Assembly (NCBI GenBank): GCA_035411585.1
Contig: DAONTI010000023.1
Coordinates: 1-64,000, forward strand
Source of the DNA: MWDV01 sp002070715
Lineage (GTDB): Bacteria; Verrucomicrobiota; Verrucomicrobiia; Limisphaerales; MWDV01
DNA length: 64,000 bases
Direction: 5' to 3'
The translations under genes were made by a program, and so were the position numbers. The notes below the pieces were generated by a model. The model was given only the letters and a program-made list of their open reading frames with translations, ran no database searches and had not been told where the DNA came from. Below, piece after piece: positions 1 to 7,799 of the stretch; the first letter of the stretch is position 1, and every line of letters starts with the position of its first letter.

Positions 1-121
1 CACACCCTCAAAAATCCAAACTTTGTCCCCCAAAATTAAATACCGTTGCTCCCCGTTCGAGGCGGAGAGGGAGAAGCGTTCGCGTGGTCTGCGTAGTTCG
101 CGGTCTCCTTTGCGATTCTGC

Positions 122-147
122 GTCTTTGCGTCTTTGCGTCTTTGCGT
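122..147. repeat. Short tandem repeat, 8-bp unit x3
   Basis: Three head-to-tail copies of GTCTTTGC, with degenerate versions just upstream. It lies beyond the thrS 3' end. A similar short AACGCA/AAAGA-type motif recurs weakly near 48987 and 63449. It looks like the dispersed short tandem repeats common in intergenic DNA of large bacterial genomes. No function is evident. Confidence 0.6.
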
Positions 148-175
148 TCAACGCAGGCAAGACTCCCGCGCTACA

Positions 176-2650
176 TCAAGCCCTTCGCTCCTTGATATCC
201 GCCAGAATCTGCGCGATGACTTCCGCCTTCGGCTTTGCGCCTTGTGGACCGCCGTGGTGCAGGCGCACGGAAACATTTCCCGCTTCCATGTCCCGCGCGC
301 CAATGATGAGCATGGTATGAACGCGCAGTTTCTCCGCGTCCGCAATCTTCGCCTTGAACGGTGTGGCGCTGAAGTCCGAATCCACCCGCACCAGGTTCGC
401 GCGCAACTCGTTCACGATGGGTTGGGCGTAGTCAATCAACTTCGCATCGTCGTTGAGCGTGATGACGCGGACCTGATCGGGCGCGAGCCAGAGCGGAAAG
501 TTGCCCGCGTAATGTTCGATGAGGAAACCGATGAAGCGTTCGTGTGTGCCCAGCGGCGCGCGATGGATGCACAACGGCGTCTTGTCCTGATTATCGCGAT
601 CGCGATACGTCAGTCCGAACCGCGCGGGCACGGCAAAATCCACCTGGTTCGTGGCAATGGTGAATTCGCGGCCGATGGCGCTCCACACCTGCACATCAAT
701 CTTCGGCCCGTAGAACGCCGCTTCATTCGGCACTTCCACGTAATTGATCTGCGAATCAATCAACACCTGTCGGACCATGGCCTCGGTCTTGCGCCACAGC
801 TCCGGTTCGTTGACGTATTTCTTGCCCATGCCTTCCGGCGACGAGGTGCTGAAGCGCATTTGATATTTCTGCAGCCCGAACAGTTTGAAGTATTTCAAAT
901 ACATGTCGTTCACCGCCTTGAACTCGGCGGCGAACTGCTCCTCGGTGCAATAGATGTGCGCGTCGTTCATGTTGAGCGACCGCACGCGCATGAGGCCGAA
1001 CAACTCGCCCGACTGCTCGTAGCGATAGCAGCAGCCGTATTCCGCCAGGCGCAACGGCAGGTCGCGATAACTGCGCGGCTCAGCCGCAAAAATGCGGTGG
1101 TGATGCGGGCAGTTCATGGCTTTGAGGTAGTAGCGGTCAATCGGAGTTGACTCGGGTGAGACATCCGAAACCGCGGCAGAATCGGCCGTGCTGTTTCTGG
1201 TTTGGGGAGCACACGCGTCTCGCGTGTGTCCCTCGGCGTCCCGCCGAGGGGAACCGGGCGTCCACAACCACGGATAATCCTCGTCCGGCTTCGCTAGTCC
1301 GGCATCCCATGGATTCCGACAAATATAATGGAATTTTTCCTCCAAATCCGTCGCGCCGCGCAGCATGCGATCAAACGATTCCTTCTCCCAAACGACGTTG
1401 CCGGACATATTTTCCGCGTCATTGATTTCGTGCGCGGTGAAAGATTTTATCGAGTGCAAGATATCTGACACTGACCAGAATATCGCTTTGCCTTCCGCGT
1501 CCAACGCTTTGACTTGCGGCTCAAAAAGCAAATGAACGTGATCCGGCATCACGCACGCCGCATACAGTTCATAGCGTCGCTGCTCATGCATGAACAGCAG
1601 ACTGTTCAAGACGATGTCCCGGGCTTGGGGCGAAAGCTGTTTTCGTTCAGCCGTACTGAACGTAACCATGTATTTGGCCCAGGGACGTTCGAAATGCGGC
1701 AGATTACGCTTGGAATACTTTGTGCCTCCTGATGTTTCCGGCGAGACGCCGGAAACCGCACGCGAGACGCGTGCGCTCCCCTTTACTTCACTTTCGCGCA
1801 GCTCCATCGGTGGAAACATTGATTCCGCGTAATACGGCAGGTGGCCGGAGGTTTTGTACATTTTCTCCTTGGCCAGATGCGGTGTGCGCACACGGACGAA
1901 ACCGGCGGCAAATTCGGTTTCCTTGGCCAGCTTTTCCAGTTCCTCCACCAGCACCGTGCCTTTGGGCAGCCAGAGCGGCATGCCGGGCCCGGTATATTCC
2001 GGATCAATCACGTAAAGCCCCATCTCCTGTCCGATCCGGCGATGGTCGCGCTTCTTTGCCTCCTCGAGCATTTTGAAATACTCGTCGAGTTGCGTCTTGT
2101 TTTTGAACGCCGTGCCGTAGATGCGCTGGAGCTGTGGGTTGTTTTCGTCGCCTTTGTAATAGGCGCTGGCCACGCTGGTGAGCTTGAACGCGCCGATGTT
2201 GCCCGTGCGCATCACGTGCGGCCCGGCGCAGAGATCAATGAACTCGCCATTCCGGTAATAGGAAATCGGCTCGTGCTCGGGGATCTGCGTCAACAGGTCC
2301 AGCTTGAATTTGCTTGGATTATCCGGGCGCTCGGTCAAGCCGCCGAGGCGTCCGCTTTGCGCGTCGTTGATTGCCTGAGCCCGCGTCACCACGATTTTTT
2401 CAAACGGATGATTGGCTTTGATTTCCTTCTTCATCTCCGCCTCGATTTTTTCGAAGTCCTCGGGCGAGATACGATGGGCGCATTCCAGATCGTAGTAAAA
2501 GCCGTTCTCGACCGGCGGGCCGTAGGCGAATTGGGCATCGGGCCAGAGGCGCAAGATGGCGGTGGCCATGACGTGGGCGCAGGAATGACGCAGCCGTTCC
2601 AGCTCGGTCATGGCGTGGCGTTGATCGAGAGTTTTCCGTTCGTTTTCCAT
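176..2650 (-). CDS. thrS: Threonyl-tRNA synthetase with in-frame transposase insertion
   Basis: Class II aminoacyl-tRNA synthetase that charges tRNA-Thr in the cytoplasm. The 824-residue frame is longer than the usual ~640 although the N-terminal TGS domain is missing: it begins straight in the editing domain (HSCAH at 22-26, C141). The catalytic core resumes with C514 (NCPHH), the motif 2 region, H565 (DAHIYCTEE) and H696 (CIHRAP), which match the three zinc ligands of E. coli ThrRS. The anticodon-binding domain runs to the end. Residues ~289-503 are foreign: a REP-associated transposase with REP arms, inserted between MFPPMEL and YYLKAMNCP, where normal ThrRS has a short loop. The frame is open throughout, so the protein is probably made with a ~215-residue insert. 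I see no other thrS in the window. Either the insert is tolerated or this copy is dispensable. Confidence 0.93.
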   Translation of the reverse strand: MENERKTLDQRHAMTELERLRHSCAHVMATAILRLWPDAQFAYGPPVENGFYYDLECAHRISPEDFEKIEAEMKKEIKANHPFEKIVVTRAQAINDAQSGRLGGLTERPDNPSKFKLDLLTQIPEHEPISYYRNGEFIDLCAGPHVMRTGNIGAFKLTSVASAYYKGDENNPQLQRIYGTAFKNKTQLDEYFKMLEEAKKRDHRRIGQEMGLYVIDPEYTGPGMPLWLPKGTVLVEELEKLAKETEFAAGFVRVRTPHLAKEKMYKTSGHLPYYAESMFPPMELRESEVKGSARVSRAVSGVSPETSGGTKYSKRNLPHFERPWAKYMVTFSTAERKQLSPQARDIVLNSLLFMHEQRRYELYAACVMPDHVHLLFEPQVKALDAEGKAIFWSVSDILHSIKSFTAHEINDAENMSGNVVWEKESFDRMLRGATDLEEKFHYICRNPWDAGLAKPDEDYPWLWTPGSPRRDAEGHTRDACAPQTRNSTADSAAVSDVSPESTPIDRYYLKAMNCPHHHRIFAAEPRSYRDLPLRLAEYGCCYRYEQSGELFGLMRVRSLNMNDAHIYCTEEQFAAEFKAVNDMYLKYFKLFGLQKYQMRFSTSSPEGMGKKYVNEPELWRKTEAMVRQVLIDSQINYVEVPNEAAFYGPKIDVQVWSAIGREFTIATNQVDFAVPARFGLTYRDRDNQDKTPLCIHRAPLGTHERFIGFLIEHYAGNFPLWLAPDQVRVITLNDDAKLIDYAQPIVNELRANLVRVDSDFSATPFKAKIADAEKLRVHTMLIIGARDMEAGNVSVRLHHGGPQGAKPKAEVIAQILADIKERRA
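1204..1250 (+). repeat. REP-like double hairpin, distal arm
   Basis: Begins GGGGAGC. First stem ACACGCG/CGCGTGT with TCT loop, second stem CCCTCGGCG/CGCCGAGGG with TCC loop. It is an inverted relative of the repeat at 1734-1781, and both flank the transposase. The whole repeat is translated as part of the thrS frame. Confidence 0.85.
1734..1781 (-). repeat. REP-like double hairpin, proximal arm
   Basis: On the minus strand it begins GGGGAGCG. Stems CGCACGCG/CGCGTGCG and GTTTCCGGCG/CGCCGGAAAC, each with a 3-base loop. It shares the GGGGAGC(A/G)CACGCGTCTCGCG head with the arm at 1204-1250 but points the other way. In thrS it encodes SARVSRAVSGVSPETSGG. Confidence 0.85.
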
Positions 2651-3136
2651 AAAATCGTCTTTCGCTTAGCGGCGTTGGTTGCTGCTAATTTTCTGAACCA
2701 ATGTACTCGGACCGGATGAACTGCTTCCATCCCAAACTGTCCCGGGCCGCTAAATTGATTAAGTCGTCAACCGGCGGTTGGGAGATGCGCTGGTCGTTGG
2801 CCAACGCATCGGGAAGAGAAAACCGCGGGTCCAGGTGCGATTGCCATATTCACTCGGTAAACCATTTTCGCCAAGCTGCGGCTCAGTTCGTTCTCCCTTG
2901 CCCCTCTTCGAAAATTCCTTTCCGCACCATGGATTAAACTTGGATACGCGCTGAAGCAGGCCTAAAACCAAAAACGCTCTGACCCGGTGAACGCGGGCGC
3001 TGGCGTTTATCCCGGGCGGGAGAACGCTACGCCGTGGCCGTGCTGATTTCCCGACCCAAATCCATGCTGGCACGATACGCAACCCAAGCCAGCGCCGACA
3101 AACCCGAAATCGCGGAAACCGGGCCCGCCCGGGCCA
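2651..3136. other. Intergenic region upstream of thrS
   Basis: 486 bases between the thrS start and the 3' end of the PLP enzyme gene. It should hold the thrS promoter. I looked for T-box leader features and convincing -35/-10 boxes and saw none. The short frames here have no recognisable protein character. Confidence 0.5.
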
Positions 3137-4288
3137 TTACAGCAATTCCACCACGCGCCGCAACTCATCGTCGGTGTTGTAAAAGTGCGGCGAGAGCCGG
3201 ATGTAACGTTGCCCGGCGCGGTCGGTGCGCAGCGAGGTGATGATATTGGCGGCGGTCAGTTTTTCGTGCAGCGCGGCCATGTCCTGGCCGGGCTTATGAA
3301 ACGATACGATGCCGCTGGCGTTCGCCACAGGGACATCGGCGTTTAACACGACGTAACCTTTCGCCTGCAAGGCCGGCACGAGCCCGGCGCGTTTGCGCAG
3401 TAATTCGGCGGCAATATTCTCGACGCCGAGCTCGAGCAATAACTCCAGCGCCGCCTTGAGACCCACAATGCCCAGCAGGTTGTAGGTGCCCGGCTCAAAC
3501 CGGCCTGGCCCGGTGCGGAAGGTGATTTGTTCCTGGGCCGCGTAGTTCGGGCACCGCACGTTGTTCCATCCATACGTGCCCGGATGCAGTTGTTCCTGCA
3601 GCGGTTGGCGCACGTATAGCAATCCCGCCGCGCACGGGCCGAGCAGCCACTTGTGCGCGTCCGCCGCCGCGAAGTCCACCTGTTCCATGGTGGTGGGAAA
3701 GGCGCCGAGGGTTTGGATGGCATCCAAGGAAAACCAGATGTTTTTCTCGCGGAGTTCGCGGCCAATGGCGGCGTATTCGAGCCGGAAACCGCTAATGAAA
3801 TGACAGGAGGCCAGCGCCACCAAACGCGTGTTTTCATCCACCTGTCCGAGCACTTCGCGCGGCCGGATGGCGCCCAGTCCCCGGGTGTTCAACAGCCGCA
3901 CCTCCACGCCGCGTTCCGCCAACGCCATCCACGGATACACGTTCGAGGGATAATCATCGAAATAGACCAGCACATTGTCACCCCGCCGGAATTCCAGGCC
4001 GCCGGCGATCAGGCTCAAGGCCAGCGACGTCGGCCCGACCAGGGATACTTCCTCCGCTTGGCAATGGAGCAGCCGGGCGCCCAGTTGCCGGGTGTCGCTG
4101 AGAATTTGCGGATAGATGTGGCGCTCCTGGTCGCCGGTCGCGGCGAGCCGGGCATACGCGGCGATGGCCTCCGCCACGCGCCGGGGCAGCGGACAATCGC
4201 CGGCATGGGCCAGGAAAATGTTTTGGGTTGTCACCGGGAACTCATGGCGGCGCAGTTCTTCGTTTGCGAGGATTTCGGGAATCGTCAT
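3137..4288 (-). CDS. Class V aminotransferase family PLP enzyme
   Basis: 383 residues with the fold-type I class V pattern (cysteine desulfurase/isopenicillin N epimerase group). The PLP lysine is in ADAHKWLLGP, preceded by the cofactor-binding aspartate region SLDAIQTLG. GRFEPGTYN matches the conserved small-domain segment. Members act as desulfurases, lyases, epimerases or aminotransferases, and the sequence does not decide which. No catalytic cysteine loop typical of NifS/IscS is evident, and no Fe-S assembly genes are nearby. It lies in the same direction as the DUF1080 gene upstream, about 225 bp away, so joint transcription is unproven. Near full length for the family. Confidence 0.85.
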   Translation of the reverse strand: MTIPEILANEELRRHEFPVTTQNIFLAHAGDCPLPRRVAEAIAAYARLAATGDQERHIYPQILSDTRQLGARLLHCQAEEVSLVGPTSLALSLIAGGLEFRRGDNVLVYFDDYPSNVYPWMALAERGVEVRLLNTRGLGAIRPREVLGQVDENTRLVALASCHFISGFRLEYAAIGRELREKNIWFSLDAIQTLGAFPTTMEQVDFAAADAHKWLLGPCAAGLLYVRQPLQEQLHPGTYGWNNVRCPNYAAQEQITFRTGPGRFEPGTYNLLGIVGLKAALELLLELGVENIAAELLRKRAGLVPALQAKGYVVLNADVPVANASGIVSFHKPGQDMAALHEKLTAANIITSLRTDRAGQRYIRLSPHFYNTDDELRRVVELL

Positions 4289-4513
4289 GGGTCACAGATT
4301 AAACAAACCGGCGGGACCAGCAAGGGGACAAGTCCGGACAGAACTGGGAATGGTCCTTATCCTCTTACGCAGGTGCGGCGGACGAAAAACCAGAAGCCGC
4401 CATGCGATCAGGAACGGAATGGTTTTCCGTTATTCCGCATCCGGAAACCGGGCGTCCTGGGTGCTTTCGGGGAGGCGGTTGTGCTGGGCGATGGGGCGCG
4501 CCGGGGTGAAGGC

Positions 4514-5284
4514 TCACTTCCGAGTGGAATCGGGCGCAGTCACTTTTCGCCAGCGAATTTCACGCAGGGCGGCGCCGGTTTGCCACGCGGAAATGCCCAG
4601 CGGCGCCGAGAGCTCAATGTCGCCCGGGCGCAGCGAGAAATCCCGGTCGGCCCGCGCCACCGACACCAGTTTATCCTGGTCAATCCAGGCCTCGAGCCGT
4701 TCGGCGGTCACCCGCAGACGGATGCGATACCAGCGGCCCGTGTCAAAATTCATGAACCGGGTGGTTTCATTTTCCGACGCGTCATATCCGTCGAGGTTCG
4801 AAAGCCCCACCAATCCGCCTCCCCATCCGCCGACGATGAACGTGCAATGCGAGTTGCCCACCGGCACCGTAAGTCCGCAGAAGAAATCCGATCCCAAAGT
4901 CCGCATGGCATCAAAGGCGATCTCATAACCATCCGTGGGAAAACTGTTCGTCCACCGAACACCCGTAAACGGGCTGCCCATGTCCAGCAGGAGACAGCCG
5001 GATTCCACGCGCACTTCGCCGCGTCCGGCATAATTAATTTCCCGCCAGTTCCCGAGGTGCTGGCCGTCAAAAAGTGATTGCCATCCTTCGCCAACAAACG
5101 GCGCGGGAGGAACGGCGAGAGCTTGGGCCACCTGTTCGGAAAGGGCGGGGGGTGCGTCCGCCGCCGGTACCGCCGGCAACGGGGCGTGCCCCGGTGCGGC
5201 CTCATCGCTTTTTATGGCGCATCCAGCGCCCCACCCGGCGGCCGCCATCGCCAGAATCAGTTTAAGCACCAGTTTGATGTTCAT
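4514..5284 (-). CDS. DUF1080 (3-keto-disaccharide hydrolase-like) lipoprotein
   Basis: 256 residues. An N-terminal signal with lipobox-like GWGAGC indicates lipidation at about C22. A low-complexity Ala/Pro linker follows, then a concanavalin-like beta-sandwich typical of DUF1080: GWQSLFDGQHLGNW at the start, GRWYRIRLRV and AWIDQDKLV near the end. DUF1080 proteins are abundant in Verrucomicrobiota and Planctomycetota, and some hydrolyse 3-keto-glycosides, a job that fits the several exported Gfo/Idh/MocA oxidoreductases in this window. The substrate here is unknown. Confidence 0.82.
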   Translation of the reverse strand: MNIKLVLKLILAMAAAGWGAGCAIKSDEAAPGHAPLPAVPAADAPPALSEQVAQALAVPPAPFVGEGWQSLFDGQHLGNWREINYAGRGEVRVESGCLLLDMGSPFTGVRWTNSFPTDGYEIAFDAMRTLGSDFFCGLTVPVGNSHCTFIVGGWGGGLVGLSNLDGYDASENETTRFMNFDTGRWYRIRLRVTAERLEAWIDQDKLVSVARADRDFSLRPGDIELSAPLGISAWQTGAALREIRWRKVTAPDSTRK

Positions 5285-5393
5285 AGATCATGCCTCCGAA
5301 ACAGCAGGCGCACTCCGCGCTCGCGTCCCAACCAGGACCGGCTTACTGTAGCCGGGCGGGCTGTGGGCGGCCAGAATTCATTGTACACGATCC

Positions 5394-5696
5394 ATGAATC
5401 TACCGGGTTATTTGAAGGAACAGGCGGACGGGGTGTTGCTGGCGGTGAAGGTTCAGCCCCGGGCCTCGCGGAATGAAATCGGTGAGGCCTTGGGCGACGC
5501 GTTACGGATCAAGGTGACCGCGCCGCCGGTGGACGCCGCCGCGAACGAAGCCCTCGTGCGGTTGCTGGCCGAAAAGCTGGATTGCCCGCGTCACTGCGTG
5601 GAACTCCGGCGCGGGCACGCGTCGCGCCACAAATTTCTGAAACTGCACGGCATCTCCGGCGCCGTTGCGCTGGCGAAACTGCGCGCGGGGCGTTGA
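5394..5696 (+). CDS. DUF167/YggU family protein (UPF0235)
   Basis: 100 residues, the normal length. It shows the family signature: KVQPRASRNEI near the N-terminus, LRIKVTAPPVDAAANEALVRLLAE in the middle, and the GHASRHKFLKL segment. The function of the family is not established. The next gene starts 44 bp downstream on the same strand and may be cotranscribed. Confidence 0.9.
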   Translation: MNLPGYLKEQADGVLLAVKVQPRASRNEIGEALGDALRIKVTAPPVDAAANEALVRLLAEKLDCPRHCVELRRGHASRHKFLKLHGISGAVALAKLRAGR

Positions 5697-5740
5697 CGGC
5701 GGATTTGCCAAGGGGGCGCCCGCTTGTTTAACTCCGCGCG

Positions 5741-6745
5741 TTGAACGGGTTTGTCACATGGATCGAACGCGCCGGCCCGGGCGCGCCGTGGCTGTTTTTG
5801 CTGCTGTTTGCCGCGGCGTCGTTCCTGATGATCTGGCGTTTGGAGGCCATGAGCGGGCGCGGCGTTGAGGGTACGGTGCTGGGCACGCTGGTCATGCCGT
5901 ATTGTTCGGGGATCGGCAATCTCCTCTTCGTGTTCGTCGTCGCCCGTCGCGGCGGTCCGGGGGCCGAAGTCATCACCAACGCCCTCGTCAACAACGTCAC
6001 CAATCTCACCCTGCTCATCGGTTTGCCCACCGTGTTGTGGGGCTTGGGCGTGATGCCAGCCGGCCGGGGCGGACGCGCGTCCCGGGCGGCGCGCCCGAGC
6101 AAAATCCACCAGTTGAACCGGCTGTCCTTGCTGTTGACGCTGCTGGCGGTGCTGTTTTTTTCCGGCGCTTTGTGGGCGTTGGCGCGACGCAGCGGACAAC
6201 TCGGGTTCACGGATGGTCTGGTGTTGGTAGGCTTGTTTTTGTTCTGGCAATGCTTCCATACATTCGAGGTGTTGAAGAACAATGTGCGCCAGGGAAAACG
6301 CCTCAGTCCGATGCTGGGGGTGGATCTGGTGTTGTTGGGGGTGGGGGCGTGGGGCACTTATGTGAGCATTGACTGGCTGGTGGGCTGGGTGGCGACCGCG
6401 CCTGGCGGGTTGATCAGCACTAAGTACTTGGGGTGGTTGAGTGGCTGGTTGATGATTTTGCCCAACGCGTTGCTCGCGCTTTACTACGGGTGGCGCGGAC
6501 AACCGGAAGTCGTGTATGCCTCACAGGTCGGCGATGGGCACATCTGCATTCCGTTGGGCGTGGGGCTTTATGCGCTGATGCAACCGCTGCCCGTGCCGGC
6601 GTTTTTCGACTTTGGCTTGCTGGTGTTGGGCGTCGCCACTTCGGTGCATTTCGCCTGTGTGGCGGTGCTGGGGCGGTTGCCCCGCTGGATTGGTTGGGTG
6701 CTCCTGGCCGGGTATGGTTTGTTCCTGCTGGCCGGCCTGCCGTAA
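5741..6745 (+). CDS. Sodium/calcium exchanger family membrane protein
   Basis: 334 residues, almost entirely hydrophobic, with about ten predicted membrane segments. Two inverted repeats are visible: GTLVMPYCSGIGNLLFV plus NNVTNLTLLIGLP in the first half, and NALLALYYGWRGQPEVVYA plus DGHICIPLGVGLYAL in the second. These resemble the alpha-repeats of the Ca2+:cation antiporter superfamily, so cation exchange at the inner membrane is likely, but ion specificity cannot be read. The start is TTG, because an in-frame stop lies just upstream (5729-5731) and no ATG fits the conserved N-terminus. Confidence 0.75.
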   Translation: MNGFVTWIERAGPGAPWLFLLLFAAASFLMIWRLEAMSGRGVEGTVLGTLVMPYCSGIGNLLFVFVVARRGGPGAEVITNALVNNVTNLTLLIGLPTVLWGLGVMPAGRGGRASRAARPSKIHQLNRLSLLLTLLAVLFFSGALWALARRSGQLGFTDGLVLVGLFLFWQCFHTFEVLKNNVRQGKRLSPMLGVDLVLLGVGAWGTYVSIDWLVGWVATAPGGLISTKYLGWLSGWLMILPNALLALYYGWRGQPEVVYASQVGDGHICIPLGVGLYALMQPLPVPAFFDFGLLVLGVATSVHFACVAVLGRLPRWIGWVLLAGYGLFLLAGLP

Positions 6746-6802
6746 ACATCACCTCTCCGTCACCACCCGGCTGGGTCGTATCGGAGGAACCGGAACAGAC
6801 TT

Positions 6803-7228
6803 TTACGCTTCGAGCACGACCGGGCTCGCGCGGATTTGATCGGCCAATTCCACGAACGGCACTTGCGCGCTCAACCACTTTGGATCACGCGCGAGGTCGT
6901 CCATGGAATGTTGGGTGTTGTTGCAGAACAGATAAAGGTCGCGGCCCAGCACGAGAAATGATTCAAAGCCCGTGCCGGATTCTTGCCGGGTGAATTCGAA
7001 ATCGCCCACCGCGTATTTTCCGGAGATCCATTGGGCGCGCAGGGCGGCAAAGTCCCGGGTGAAATTCTGGGGAAACTCTTCCGCGCGCGGGCCGGTGTAG
7101 GCCAGCACCTGCGGCTGGGACCGAGCCAGCGAGACGACGGCCCACTCGTCAAAGACTATCTTCCCGTACAAGGTATTCATTTGCCGGGCGCAGGATTTGA
7201 TCAGGCGATTTACGTCGTTGAGTGTCAT
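6803..7228 (-). CDS. Conserved-looking hypothetical protein
   Basis: 141 residues, soluble, no signal peptide or membrane segment. I do not recognise the family. Codon use and composition look like a real gene, with a plausible mixed alpha/beta pattern (FDEWAVVSL, GKYAVGDFEFTR, FLVLGRDLYLFCNNT). It is convergent with the exchanger gene, and 571 bases without a gene lie upstream of it. Confidence 0.6.
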   Translation of the reverse strand: MTLNDVNRLIKSCARQMNTLYGKIVFDEWAVVSLARSQPQVLAYTGPRAEEFPQNFTRDFAALRAQWISGKYAVGDFEFTRQESGTGFESFLVLGRDLYLFCNNTQHSMDDLARDPKWLSAQVPFVELADQIRASPVVLEA

Positions 7229-7799
7229 GTGATGTCACAATGTCGTGGCGAGGAAAGCAGGTTTGCCCCCCGCAAACAACCGGAAATTGAGACCGGCAAC
7301 GACGGTGGGTGCAACTTGACATCCACATTGGGGTGGTGGTGTCCAGTCGCGCCCACCGTGTCGAGGGTTTGTAGAAAAGCGTTGGTGGGCGCCGAAGGCA
7401 TGAAACTGTCCACAAGGCCAAGCTGAGGGTGCGTTGTGGTATGCCTACCGTTCGGACCCATTTCAGCTCATCCCGTTCAAAAAGAGTTTTGCAGAGGTCT
7501 TATTTCTTCCTTCCCCACTTTCCGATCTTGTTTTCTGGCGCCAACGCCGCTACCCTTGCAATCCAGATGAGCTAAGATAAACCTCAATGGAATCCGCCAT
7601 CTCCTACAGAACAGATGACCGGCTGCGCATCACTTGAAATCAGTTGGCCTCGTGGCGTGAGACACCCGGCGCGCCGGCCCTCCCGGCGGCGAGCTCGCGA
7701 TACGGAGACCTCTGTCCTTCCGACGCTGGGGACGGTTTGGACATTCTCCGGAAAAAACCCAAGACCCTTTGGCGACCGTCTCGGGCGGACGCATGATGC
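7229..7799. other. Intergenic region upstream of prsK
   Basis: 571 bases between the divergent hypothetical gene and prsK. It must contain their promoters. I checked by eye for a -24/-12 sigma-54 site and found none that fits. No RNA gene, repeat array or convincing small gene is visible. Confidence 0.5.

Larger units (their letters stand above)
1142..1786 (-). mobile_element. REP-associated (RAYT/Y1-type) transposase unit inside thrS
   Basis: A 645-bp (215-codon) block interrupts thrS. Its core (about 1259-1720) encodes a TnpA-REP-like protein in the same frame as thrS: an LPHFERPW start region, the HxH metal motif MPDHVHLLF (H371, H373 in thrS numbering) and a candidate catalytic tyrosine in HYICRNP (Y442). 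The core is flanked by two inverted REP-like double hairpins (1204-1250 and 1734-1781), as in known REP-RAYT units. A further degenerate half-arm lies at about 1142-1200. The exact ends are uncertain because no clear target duplication is visible. The catalytic residues look intact, so the domain may still bind or cut REP DNA. Confidence 0.85.

Noticed and set aside
23..1150. Long plus-strand frame over thrS
   Set aside because: It is the shadow of thrS on the opposite strand: low-complexity Arg/Ala-rich product with no domain. The same applies to other long antisense frames, for example 1841-2719, 8865-9896 and 47156-48865.
1142..1786. Intein in thrS
   Set aside because: No Cys/Ser splice start or HN-Cys/Ser/Thr end at the borders, and the insert carries a transposase domain with REP arms, not a HINT domain.
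2651..3136. T-box leader controlling thrS
   Set aside because: No T-box core sequence, specifier stem or terminator/antiterminator pair can be seen.
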